From Verrucomicrobiia bacterium (GTDB lineage: Bacteria; Verrucomicrobiota; Verrucomicrobiia; Limisphaerales; CAIMTB01), in NCBI GenBank assembly GCA_019634625.1, contig JAHCBA010000005.1:1-64000 (forward strand): a stretch of 64,000 nucleotides of DNA. Direction: 5' to 3'. Below the pieces are notes generated by a model. The model saw nothing but the letters and a program-made list of their open reading frames with translations. It ran no database searches and was not told the origin of the DNA. Positions 44,996 through 56,033 of this stretch are shown here, piece by piece (the stretch's first letter is position 1; each line of letters starts with the position of its first letter). The position numbers and the translations under genes are program-made.

Positions 44996-45576
44996 CGCTC
45001 GCCAACAAGATCACCATCGCGCGCATCCTGCTCATCCCGATCTTCATCGTGCAGGTGCTCTACTTCCGGCAGACGGGCGAACCGGGCTACCGCTGGGTGG
45101 CCCTTGCCGTCTTCCTGACGGCCTCCCTCAGCGACGCCCTCGACGGGTGGATCGCCAGGCGCTTCAACCAGAGGAGCCAACTCGGCGCGGTCCTCGATCC
45201 CCTGGCCGACAAGCTTCTCCTCGTTGCCGCCCTGATCCTACTCAGCCGGTCAGGTTCTCCCCATCTTCCCGCTCTGCCCATCTGGCTGGTAGCCACCGTC
45301 CTCAGCCGCGACGCCCTTCTGGTGCTGGGGCTTGGCGTGATTCATTTCACCTGCGGCCGGTTCGTGGTGAAACCCAATCTCACCGGCAAAGCCGCCACCG
45401 TCCTCCAGATGGCCATCGTTCTCCTTGCCCTTGCAGACCTCTGGCCCGAGACCCGGTACTGGGTCGCCTTGGTCACGGCACTCGTCACCGCGGTTTCCGG
45501 CCTGATCTACATCCGCGACGGTCTCCAGCAATTGAGCGCCAGTCCCCATAGCGCCCCCGATTCCTCCCGCCCCTGA
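44992..45576 (+). CDS. pgsA: CDP-diacylglycerol-glycerol-3-phosphate phosphatidyltransferase
   Basis: 194 residues. The CDP-alcohol transferase motif D-G-x2-A-R-x8-G-x3-D-x3-D is complete in SDALDGWIARRFNQRSQLGA followed by VLDPLADK. Four or more membrane helices (LLIPIFIVQVLYF, LVATVLSRDALLVLGLGVIH). The first residues ANKITIARILLIPIF are typical for PgsA. It makes phosphatidylglycerol phosphate in the inner membrane; phosphatidylglycerol is also the lipid donor for Lgt-type enzymes such as that in the eCIS block. Start overlaps the sulfatase stop. Confidence 0.88.
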   Translation: MTLANKITIARILLIPIFIVQVLYFRQTGEPGYRWVALAVFLTASLSDALDGWIARRFNQRSQLGAVLDPLADKLLLVAALILLSRSGSPHLPALPIWLVATVLSRDALLVLGLGVIHFTCGRFVVKPNLTGKAATVLQMAIVLLALADLWPETRYWVALVTALVTAVSGLIYIRDGLQQLSASPHSAPDSSRP

Positions 45577-45674
45577 CCTCCCTCACGGCTCCCTCCCTCC
45601 AGGGAGAACCCCACCCCGATGCCGCTCGGAGCGGAGGAATGGCCCTTCAGATCGCCCCGCCCCGGATGCCCGCC

Positions 45675-45920
45675 TCACTGCCGCTCGTACTCACCCCGTC
45701 CCACCCGTTTCAGCACCGTGAACCCCGCCTTTTTCGCGTCCGAAATCGAAACGGGCTTGGTGATCGCCGGTGCATGGAAGGTGGACAGCAGCTTCCGCAC
45801 CGGCCGCTTGCACGCGGGACACTGGGTCAACGGCTTGGCGCTCAACGGTCGCCTCAGGGTGAACCGCCCCCCGCACGCCACACAACTTCCCTCGCATAGT
45901 TCGTATTCGTAGATCGGCAT
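45675..45920 (-). CDS. FmdB-type zinc-ribbon protein
   Basis: 81 residues. It starts MPIYEYELCEGSC and holds two Cys pairs (CVACGG and CPACKR) as in FmdB-family regulatory zinc ribbons. The C-terminal part (VSISDAKKAGFTVLKRVGRG) is basic. Function is uncertain. It is convergent with pgsA. Confidence 0.8.
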   Translation of the reverse strand: MPIYEYELCEGSCVACGGRFTLRRPLSAKPLTQCPACKRPVRKLLSTFHAPAITKPVSISDAKKAGFTVLKRVGRGEYERQ

Positions 45921-46367
45921 GGTGCCTTCGAGTCCGGTGGGATCATAACCCCCTGGCCACCCCTTGGGAATGCTCCGTCGCCCCTTCCTTCTGACCAGCC
46001 ATGCCTGTCGACAAGAGGGCGAGTTGACAGGTGGGATTCAGACCGATAGGGCGATCCCGGCAACGGGAAGGACGGATCCCTGACCGGCTTGGGGGGGCAC
46101 GTCGCCATGCCATGCGGATCGCAAGGAGAAGGTTCTTCCGTCTGAACCGGATCTCATGGATCGAATCGTGGTTCGTCCGGTGGAAACGGAGGAGGAAACT
46201 CGCCGGTCCCAAAACCAAAAAAGAAAAAGACAGGCTCTTAAAACTGACCGCCAAAACATTAAAAGCCAGTCCTATTAAACTTGACGATGCACCTAGTTGC
46301 TTCAGTCTCCCCGTCGCGTCATCCGAGTCACCCTCCATCTTCCTCTCCCTCAACGCGAACTTACCCC
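45921..46367. other. Intergenic region upstream of the RAYT gene
   Basis: 447 bp without a supported gene between the divergent zinc-ribbon and RAYT genes. From about 46205 to 46290 the base composition becomes A/T-rich, unlike the surroundings, and includes the text AAAGCCAGTCCTATTAAACT. The fragment CAGTCCTATTA also appears in the tandem repeat at 57496. RAYT genes are usually flanked by copies of their REP, so this stretch is a candidate. Confidence 0.45.
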
Positions 46368-47348
46368 ATGAGAACCCCTCGCATCAAAGCCGATCCCTCC
46401 CTCCCTGCAGTCTATCACTGCATGTCCCGCGTCGCCGGCCGCCTCCCTCTCCTCGACGACTCCGCCAAGAACAAGCTCGTCAACATCCTCCACCACCTCG
46501 CCCGCTTCTGTGACATCGACATCATCACCTTCTGCATGATGTCCAACCACTTCCATCTCCTCATCCGCGTCCCTCCCAAACCCCTCCCCGACTCCATCCC
46601 GGACGACGTCATCCTCGCCAAACTCGAGGACTTCTACGGGCCCAAGGCCACCCTTCCCTCCCTCGCCCGCGCCGCCCTCAACAAGGGTCAACCCATCCCC
46701 GACGACATCCGCCAGGCCGTCCTCTCCCGCATCGCCGACCTCTCCATCTTCCTCCAGGAGTTCAAGCAACGCTTCTCCCGCTGGTACAACCGCCGTCACG
46801 ACCGCTCCGGCTACCTCTGGGGCGAACGCTTCCGCAGTGTTCTGGTGGAAGACTGTCCCAGCACCCTCCGCGCCATCGCCGCCTACATCGACCTCAACCC
46901 CGTCCGCGCCGGCCTGGTCAACGATCCCAAGGACTACCGCTTCTGTGGCTACGCCGCCGCCCTCACCGGCGACAAGGTCATCCGCCGCGGAATCATGGGC
47001 TTTCTGGGGGCAAACGACTGGAGCGCGGCGTCAGCAGAATATCGCCTGGCCCTCTATCTGATCGGCGGGACTTCGGGTCGGAGCGACAAGCGGGTGCTGG
47101 ACCCGGAGGCGATCCGGGCGGAACTGGAGCGGGGTGGTCAACTACCGCTGGGGCAGATCCTGCGGTTGCGGATCCGGCACATGACCGACGGGGTGTTCCT
47201 GGGCTCGAAGGAGTTTGTGGACCAGATGTGGGAGCGGCACCGGGATAAGTTCGGGAAGCGACGCAAGAGCGGCGCAAGGACCATTCGGGGCGCTCCGATT
47301 CCGGGGATTACCGTATTGCGGGATCTGCGAGTGGATGCGGTAGGGTAG
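46368..47348 (+). CDS. REP-associated tyrosine transposase (RAYT)
   Basis: 326 residues from ATG 46368; the longer frame from 46281 runs through the A/T-rich upstream region. It has the Y1 transposase N-terminus (PAVYHCMSRVAGRLPLLDDS), the HUH motif in MMSNHFHLLIRVP (H61, H63), and the catalytic tyrosine Y140 in RFSRWYNRRHDRSGYLWGER, with downstream AYIDLNPVRAGLV. RAYTs act on REP hairpins elsewhere in the genome and do not transpose as ordinary IS elements. The last 100 residues (RVLDPEAIRAELERGGQLPL) are an extension found in one subgroup. It is a plausible driver of the inverted repeats in this window, but the match between enzyme and repeat is unproven. Confidence 0.9.
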   Translation: MRTPRIKADPSLPAVYHCMSRVAGRLPLLDDSAKNKLVNILHHLARFCDIDIITFCMMSNHFHLLIRVPPKPLPDSIPDDVILAKLEDFYGPKATLPSLARAALNKGQPIPDDIRQAVLSRIADLSIFLQEFKQRFSRWYNRRHDRSGYLWGERFRSVLVEDCPSTLRAIAAYIDLNPVRAGLVNDPKDYRFCGYAAALTGDKVIRRGIMGFLGANDWSAASAEYRLALYLIGGTSGRSDKRVLDPEAIRAELERGGQLPLGQILRLRIRHMTDGVFLGSKEFVDQMWERHRDKFGKRRKSGARTIRGAPIPGITVLRDLRVDAVG

Positions 47349-47584
47349 GTCACTGCATTGAAGGCGAGAGCGCCAGTGGTCCCGATCCACAACCTCGGGA
47401 GCTTCGCGGGAGACGCGCCAACGCTGATCGCGGTCCTGACTCGATGGATCGAGGCTCTCGAAGATGCACTGGTCGAAACCTGGGGGTGCCGTGCCGAGGC
47501 TCAATCCAACCGAGGTGAGCGGACAACCGCCGGTTTACGCATCTTCCATTGTCCCCTTCGAACCCCCTTTGGCACCCTGTGGCC

Positions 47585-49657
47585 ATGCGATACCTCGCCG
47601 CCCTGCGACTCGGCTGGGCCTTCGGATGGCTCGGTCTGGCCGCCCCCCCGGTCCTATCGGCCCCCCAACCCGTCGATACCCTCAACCCGGAGCACATCGC
47701 CGAAATGCGCTCGGTCGGAGAAGTCGCCCTCTCGCCGGACGGCCGCCATGTCGCCTTCACACGCAGCGTTCCCCGCCGCCCTGGCGTCGATGAGGACGGA
47801 GAAGCCTGGGTGGAACTGTGGGTCCTCGACATCGACCCCGCCCGCGAACGCCCCTTCATCACCGGCAAGGTCAATGTGCAGTCGGTCGGCTGGACCCGGG
47901 ACGGGCGCCACGTCGCATTTCTTGCCAAACGAGGCGATGACACGCACCGATCCCTCCATCTCATCCCCATCGACGGCGGCGAGGCACGACGGGCCCTTTC
48001 CCTTGCCAGCGACATTTCCAGCTATGCCTTCGCCCCCGACGGCCAGCGGGTGGCCGTGCTGGCGGCGGAACCTGAAGACGAGACCCGGAAGAAGCTCAAG
48101 GAGAAGGGATTCAAACAGGAGATCTACGAGGAGGACTGGCGTTTCACCCGAGTCTGGCTCGGCCAACCCTTCGCCGAAACCAACCCGCCCCCTGCCGCCC
48201 TTGCCCTGACCGGATCGGTCCGCAGTGTGCGCTGGAGCCCCTCCGCCGATCGGCTCGCAGTCGCCGTCAGCCCTACTCCTTCCGTGGACGACGGTTTCAT
48301 GCGCCAGCAGATCCTCATTGTCGGCGCCTCCACCAACGCGCCCGTCCTCGCCCGCGTGGACCACGCCGCCAAGCTGCAGACCTTCGAGTGGAACCCGGAC
48401 GGCACGCAGCTCGCCTTGATCACGGGAGAGGATCTTCACGACCCCTCCGCCGGACGCCTGATGGTCGTCTCCGCCCGCGGCGGACGGCCGCGTGACCTCC
48501 TTCCGAATCTTGAAGCGGAAGTCTCCCACCTCGCGTGGAGCGCTCCTGACCAGATCGTGTATGTCACCGGCCAGGGCGCCCTGTCCCACCTCGCCCGCGT
48601 CGGTCTCCAACCGGGAGCCGCCCCCGTGAGCCTCCACGGACCCGGCCGTCCGATCATCGCCGGATTCAGTCTGTCGGCGGACGGCTCGCGGGCCGCGCTC
48701 GCCGCCCACACCCCGGCACACCCGGCCGAGGTCTTCACCGTTTCCCTCGACGTCCCGGCCGCCCCCGTCCGGCGCACCGACAGCAACCCCTGGCTGGCCG
48801 GCCTCCGCCTTGCTCCCCAGGAGATCGTCCGTCACCGGGCCCGCGACGGCCTCGACATCGAGGGCATTTTGATCCGCCCTCTTCAGGCGCGCGCAGGAAC
48901 CCGGTATCCGCTGATCCTCGCCGTCCATGGCGGTCCCGAGGCGCATGTGAGCGACGGATGGGTGACGAGCTATTCCCTGCCCGGCCAGGTCGCCGCCGCC
49001 CGCGGCTTTGCCGTCTTCTACCCCAACTACCGCGGCAGCACCGGGCGTGGCGTGCCCTTTTCCAAGCTGGGCCAGGGCGATGCGGCCGGACGCGAATTCG
49101 ATGATCTGGTGGACGGCGTGGACCACCTTATCACCATCGGGTTGGTGGACCGCGCCCGGGTGGGCGTCACCGGGGGTTCCTACGGCGGCTACGCCACGGC
49201 CTGGTGCAGCACGCGCTACTCCGACCGCTTTGCCGCCGGCGTCATGTTCGTCGGCATCAGCGACAAGATCTCAAAGTTCGGCACCACTGACATCCCGGAC
49301 GAGGAGTACCTGGTGCATGCCCGCAAACGCCCGTGGGAGGACTGGCGGTTCCAGCTTGAACGGAGTCCCATTTACCATGCGGGAAACAGCCGCACCCCGC
49401 TCCTCATCCTCCACGGTGCCGCCGATCCCCGCGTTCATCCGGCCCAGTCCCTCGAGATGTACCGTCATCTCAAGCTCCGCAGCCAGGCGCCCGTCCGGCT
49501 CGTTCTCTATCCCGGTGAAGGCCATGGCAATCGACGCGCTGCCGCCCGTTACGACTATCACCTGCGCATGCTCCGCTGGTTCGAGCATTACCTCCAGGGT
49601 CCCGGCGGCGCCATGCCCCCCTACGACCTCGATCCCCTGCCTGGCGTCGCCCCATGA
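47585..49657 (+). CDS. Secreted S9-family prolyl oligopeptidase
   Basis: 690 residues from ATG 47585 with signal peptide (ALRLGWAFGWLGLAAPPVLS). The N-terminal half is a seven-bladed propeller (GEVALSPDGRHVAFTRSVPR, SVGWTRDGRHVAFLAK). The C-terminal alpha/beta hydrolase carries the triad: S532 in GVTGGSYGGYATAW, D614 in LHGAADPRVHP and H647 in GEGHGNRR. Such enzymes cleave short peptides, often after Pro or Ala. It is monocistronic, 53 bp upstream of glgB on the same strand. Confidence 0.9.
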   Translation: MRYLAALRLGWAFGWLGLAAPPVLSAPQPVDTLNPEHIAEMRSVGEVALSPDGRHVAFTRSVPRRPGVDEDGEAWVELWVLDIDPARERPFITGKVNVQSVGWTRDGRHVAFLAKRGDDTHRSLHLIPIDGGEARRALSLASDISSYAFAPDGQRVAVLAAEPEDETRKKLKEKGFKQEIYEEDWRFTRVWLGQPFAETNPPPAALALTGSVRSVRWSPSADRLAVAVSPTPSVDDGFMRQQILIVGASTNAPVLARVDHAAKLQTFEWNPDGTQLALITGEDLHDPSAGRLMVVSARGGRPRDLLPNLEAEVSHLAWSAPDQIVYVTGQGALSHLARVGLQPGAAPVSLHGPGRPIIAGFSLSADGSRAALAAHTPAHPAEVFTVSLDVPAAPVRRTDSNPWLAGLRLAPQEIVRHRARDGLDIEGILIRPLQARAGTRYPLILAVHGGPEAHVSDGWVTSYSLPGQVAAARGFAVFYPNYRGSTGRGVPFSKLGQGDAAGREFDDLVDGVDHLITIGLVDRARVGVTGGSYGGYATAWCSTRYSDRFAAGVMFVGISDKISKFGTTDIPDEEYLVHARKRPWEDWRFQLERSPIYHAGNSRTPLLILHGAADPRVHPAQSLEMYRHLKLRSQAPVRLVLYPGEGHGNRRAAARYDYHLRMLRWFEHYLQGPGGAMPPYDLDPLPGVAP

Positions 49658-49710
49658 TCGCGCCGCAATGAGGCTCGCCCGACCGGGCGTTCCGGGTTCA
49701 TGCTGACCGC

Positions 49711-51924
<2,214 letters not shown>

Positions 51925-52094
51925 AGCGCAACCAAGGGGATGGATGCGGCCAAGCAGCTTCATCCACCCTTCCCTCCTGCCCGGCCTCGCGGAACCCGGC
52001 CCTCCGAAGGCATCCAATGATGGACCAGCTTCTTGTCCGAAGGGCCGGGTTCAGCGCGTCCTCAAGGTCTTGATCCATCCACCTTCGCTCCCGG

Positions 52095-55000
52095 TCACTT
52101 GCGAAACATCTCGTGGCCCGCGTCGCCGCCGGACTGGAGGTAGGCGATCAGGTTCAACACCTCCTCCTCGTTCATCGAGTTGATCAGACCTGCCGGCATC
52201 AGCGACACCGGGTATTCGCTGCGCCGTTTCACCTGGTCCAGCGGCACGCTTTCCTTCTCGTCCGGATTGCGCGGGTCATACACCACGTACAACCGGCCGC
52301 CCTCCTCGTACGCCCGCCCGATCAGGATCTCCCCGTCCATCGTCTCGATCTGTTCGCTTCCATACTGGTCGGAGATGACCTTCGAGGGGTCGATGATGTT
52401 CTCCACCAGATCCCGCAGCGTGTATCGCGCCCCCGAACCGGTCAGGTCCGGACCCACCCCGCCACCGGTCCCCTGGAACAGATGACACGAGGCGCACGCA
52501 GTCGCGTGGTAGAGCCGGCGGCCGTCCTCGAAGTCGCGTCCGCGCAGCCGTCCGGTCGCGAATTCCAGCACGTCCTCGACGGTGTAGTCCCGCCCGGGAC
52601 CCTTGGGCGGCGGAAAGTCCTGGGCCAGCGGGTCCGGATCGCGCCGGCTGGACAGTTCATCGAGAGCATTGCGCTCGGCGGCGTCCGGCACGTTCGCGAG
52701 GGCTTCCTTGCGGAAGTTCTCGATGAAGCCCCGGAAGCTGTTCCCCCCCTGCCACGGCGCCGTTCGGGGGAACCACCCGAAATACGCCCGCCGCAAGGCC
52801 GGTGTCCAACCGGTCGTCGCCACGCGCAACGCATAGGCGTACCCGATCTGCTGCAGATTGGGCCGGCTCGTCGCCGCCTGGTTGAAGGCCGCCGCATACC
52901 CGACATTCCGCGCCAACAGTTCACGGCTGCCGTAATCCATGTCCTCGTCCCGCGCGGTTCCCATGAGCTGGAGCGTCTTGGCCACCGCCGTCGGCGCGTC
53001 CAGGGCGATCAGCGTGGCTGCCAGCTCCTGGTTCAAAGCTGCCGTCGCCGCCGGGAACTGCGCATCCAGTCGCGCCACGGTCTGTGCCTTCATCGGCCCC
53101 TCGGGCATTCCCATGCGAATCAGGGTCAATTGGCAGGCCCGGATCAGGGCCAGACGCGCCGCCTCGTCCAGCCGCTCGACCGACAGCCCGTTCAGTCGTG
53201 TCAGCAACGCGTCCCGATACCGCGCCTCCCCCGTCCGCGCCAGGGCCACCGCCCCTTCGATCACCGCCCATGGACGGTTCTCGGACAACACCCGGCCGGC
53301 CCATGACTCGACCGGCTGTCGTTCGACCGCGACCCTGGCCGCGTACCGCACCCATCGGTCCCCGTGGGCAAGATGAGGCCACGCCGCGGCAATGGCCTCT
53401 TCGCCGACGCCCTCCTCGTGCAGGGCCTCCAGGCGACGGCGCAAGGTGTGTTCCGGGGTCGCATTCGGTCCCGGGGCCGGCGCGACGCTCTCCGGGCCGT
53501 CATAGAAAACGCGGTACAATGCCGATTGCGTCCGCCGGCCGCCGATCGCGAAGTACATCGCCCCGTCGCCCGGATGCACGACCAGGTCGGTGAGCGGCAG
53601 CGGCCGCCCGCTAAGGAACTCCTCTCCGGTCGCCCGGTAGGCCGCGCCCTCGGGCGTCAAGTGCACCGCGTACAGGGTTCCGTAGGTCCAGTCCGCCGCA
53701 TAGATCGCATGCTGGTATCGCGCCGGGAACTTCGCGCCGATCCCGGATTCCACCCCGGTCGGGCTGCCCGGCCCGATGTCCAGGATGCCGGGAAGGCTGT
53801 CCGGATAATAGACCGGCCATTTCCCGGAACCCGATCGCCATCCCATGTCGCTCCCGCTGGTCGCCAGGTTGATCCGCGTCGGACGGTACCACGGCGTTCC
53901 CGCATCCCATTCCATGTCCGAATCGAAGGTGAAGATGTCGCCCAGGGCATTGAACGCCATGTCGTAGGAATTGCGGTACCCGTAGCTGATCAGCTCGAAG
54001 ACCCGTCCGTCGGGATCGGTCTTCGCGATGTACCCGCCCGGCGCCAGGATGCCGCGCGCATGCCCGTTGGCGTCCCACATCCGGGGAATGATGTGATCCT
54101 CATCCCAGCGCCGCGGGGCCCGCGACCGTTCCATGCCTTCCGGCAGCTTGGTGTGGTTGCCATTGACCACGTACAGCGACTGCCGGTCCGGGGACAGCAC
54201 AATGGCGTGGGTCCCGTGCTCGCCCCCGCCCTCGATCCGCCGCAGCAGGGTCTCTTCGTCGAACTGGTCGTCGCCGTCGGTGTCCCGCAACCGCCACAGC
54301 CCCTGGCGTCCCCCCTGCTCGTTCACCATCACATACAGACTGTCGAAGGCGTAGAGCAGTCCGTGCGCCCCGCCGACCCGGTTGCCCAGCCGCTCGACCT
54401 GCGCTTCGCGGCCCGACCCGATGGGCGGCACGGTGATGCGAAAGAGCCCGCCGTACTGGTCGCAGGCGATGAGGCGCCCCCGCGGATCGACCGTGAGGCT
54501 CACCCACGAACCCTCCTCCAACCGCGACACCACATGCAGCAGTTCCACGCGGAATCCGGGGAGCGTCTGGATGTCCTCCGGCTGCGCCACCAGCGACCGG
54601 CTCGGGGTCAATCCGACCGGATCGCCCCACGGCGCTTCGCCGTACCGCGCCAGGACACGCGCCGGACGCCAGTCGTCCCGGCCGGGCAGGGTCGCCTCCC
54701 AGCTCGCGTCGCTTTCGATCGTTACCTGCTCCCCGTCCGCCGTCCGGTACCGCAACCGCGCGAGAAAGCCGGCCGGACCGCCTTCGTTGCGCGCCTCGGC
54801 CAGCAGTTCATTCCGACCGGGGCGGAGGCGGCGGGTGACATTCGCCTGGGAGGGCGTGTTCCAGTCGCTGTTCCGGACCACCACTTCACCGTTGAGCGAC
54901 ACCACCGCTGCATTGTCGCAGGTCACCACCAGCAGGGCGTCGCGTGCGCCTTGCGGCACCTCGAAGGATCGCCGCAACACCGCCGCATCCTCGGAACCCT

Positions 55001-55106
55001 CATGCGGCGCCCAGATCCACGACCACTGCGCCTGGGCCGCACCCCCGAGGAACAGGGCGAGCATCCAGGCCGACCACCGCCGAAATCGATGTGAGGGGAA
55101 TTGCAT
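52095..55106 (-). CDS. PVC-type haem-binding membrane dehydrogenase-like protein
   Basis: 1003 residues. A signal peptide (SAWMLALFLGGAAQAQ) is followed by a galactose-binding-like region, then a sugar/sorbosone dehydrogenase-like propeller (VSLTVDPRGRLIACDQYGGL, NSYDMAFNALGDIFTFDSDM), a HEAT-like helical region and a C-terminal cytochrome c domain with CASCH in YHATACASCHLFQGTGGG. This architecture is a hallmark of Planctomycetes and Verrucomicrobia (putative haem-binding domain family). It is probably periplasmic and passes electrons from substrate oxidation; the substrate is not known. It is the strongest taxonomic indicator in the window. Confidence 0.9.
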   Translation of the reverse strand: MQFPSHRFRRWSAWMLALFLGGAAQAQWSWIWAPHEGSEDAAVLRRSFEVPQGARDALLVVTCDNAAVVSLNGEVVVRNSDWNTPSQANVTRRLRPGRNELLAEARNEGGPAGFLARLRYRTADGEQVTIESDASWEATLPGRDDWRPARVLARYGEAPWGDPVGLTPSRSLVAQPEDIQTLPGFRVELLHVVSRLEEGSWVSLTVDPRGRLIACDQYGGLFRITVPPIGSGREAQVERLGNRVGGAHGLLYAFDSLYVMVNEQGGRQGLWRLRDTDGDDQFDEETLLRRIEGGGEHGTHAIVLSPDRQSLYVVNGNHTKLPEGMERSRAPRRWDEDHIIPRMWDANGHARGILAPGGYIAKTDPDGRVFELISYGYRNSYDMAFNALGDIFTFDSDMEWDAGTPWYRPTRINLATSGSDMGWRSGSGKWPVYYPDSLPGILDIGPGSPTGVESGIGAKFPARYQHAIYAADWTYGTLYAVHLTPEGAAYRATGEEFLSGRPLPLTDLVVHPGDGAMYFAIGGRRTQSALYRVFYDGPESVAPAPGPNATPEHTLRRRLEALHEEGVGEEAIAAAWPHLAHGDRWVRYAARVAVERQPVESWAGRVLSENRPWAVIEGAVALARTGEARYRDALLTRLNGLSVERLDEAARLALIRACQLTLIRMGMPEGPMKAQTVARLDAQFPAATAALNQELAATLIALDAPTAVAKTLQLMGTARDEDMDYGSRELLARNVGYAAAFNQAATSRPNLQQIGYAYALRVATTGWTPALRRAYFGWFPRTAPWQGGNSFRGFIENFRKEALANVPDAAERNALDELSSRRDPDPLAQDFPPPKGPGRDYTVEDVLEFATGRLRGRDFEDGRRLYHATACASCHLFQGTGGGVGPDLTGSGARYTLRDLVENIIDPSKVISDQYGSEQIETMDGEILIGRAYEEGGRLYVVYDPRNPDEKESVPLDQVKRRSEYPVSLMPAGLINSMNEEEVLNLIAYLQSGGDAGHEMFRK

Positions 55107-55159
55107 GAATCACGAAAGCTGAACCCGCCCCGCCCCCCTTTGGCAAGCCGCTCCCGCGT

Positions 55160-55696
55160 TCAGCCCGGTTCCTCGTTCATGCGCCGCTTGAGCAGGGCGA
55201 CCACGGCCCCATCGTCATCCCCAGCATCCCGCACGGCCCGCAGAAACTCCGCCAATCCGACGCCCACCGACGCCAGGAAAGGCCGGTCACCCCCACAGCC
55301 ATACATCAGTTGCGGCGGCAGTTCGCCCCGCAGCTTGGCCCGGGCCTTGGCCAGGATCCGCGGCAGCCAGCGGATCCCTGCCAGTTCTTCGTTGCCGGAA
55401 GGAAACTCCGAGGGCGACTTCACCCGGCCCGGCTTTCGTCCCGCCTGCCGTTCGAGGAAGTACTCGCGCCGGATCGACGTCACCTCCAGGACCTCCTCGA
55501 ACGACGGTTCCTTCGACCAGCACCAGTCCTCGACGAAATCGTACAGCTCCTGCGGCGTGCACCCGAGGGTCGCCAGGAACGCCTGCTCCTCCGCCCCGAA
55601 ACACTCCTCAGGCGTCCGCCCGCCGTCCGCATCGAAGATCTGCACGGCCCGGTCGTACACCTCGCGAAAACGTTGTTCCCAATCTCGTTCCGACAT
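55160..55696 (-). CDS. DUF5069 protein
   Basis: 178 residues. EQRFREVYDRAVQIFDAD, then ELYDFVEDWCWSKEPSFEEV, VTSIRREYFLERQAGRKPGR and LPRILAKARAKLRGELP match DUF5069, a family found mostly in Verrucomicrobia and relatives. Function unknown. It lies 53 bp upstream of the haem protein start on the same strand. Confidence 0.8.
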   Translation of the reverse strand: MSERDWEQRFREVYDRAVQIFDADGGRTPEECFGAEEQAFLATLGCTPQELYDFVEDWCWSKEPSFEEVLEVTSIRREYFLERQAGRKPGRVKSPSEFPSGNEELAGIRWLPRILAKARAKLRGELPPQLMYGCGGDRPFLASVGVGLAEFLRAVRDAGDDDGAVVALLKRRMNEEPG

Positions 55697-56033
55697 GACC
55701 GGACCCTAGCAGCCTTCCAGGTCCCGAGTCCAATCCGCCCGCCCACGCGGAGCGTCCCGGCGTTGTGGGTGAGGAGGCAGCGAATCGGAGGGACGGGCTC
55801 CGCGAGGTCGTGCCACTCGCCCAAGGCATCCATCGTCCGTACTCGTACTCAGCCCGAAGGGCGGTACTCGTCCTCGAAACAAGAGGCACACTTTCTCGAT
55901 CGTTGCCTGAGTCGTAACGATGCAATGGAAGCTCACGCGGAGACGCGGAGGCGCGGAGAGGGCATTCGATACGGACTTGCGGGCAGGGGGGCATTCGGGT
56001 GTGCTGCACCGGTTCGTCACGGCCCCGTCTCCC
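55697..56033. other. Intergenic region with repeats
   Basis: 337 bp between two divergent genes. It contains dispersed repeat family 2 copy D and, at about 55936-55959, three imperfect tandem copies of ACGCGGAG. No gene is supported; the upstream extension of the MFS frame to 55920 crosses this repeat and is unlikely coding. Confidence 0.5.
55768..55800 (-). repeat. Dispersed repeat family 2, copy D
   Basis: Complement of copies A and B (core AGGCAGCGAATCGGAGGGAC); similarity to copy A extends to about 55743-55807. Confidence 0.65.
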
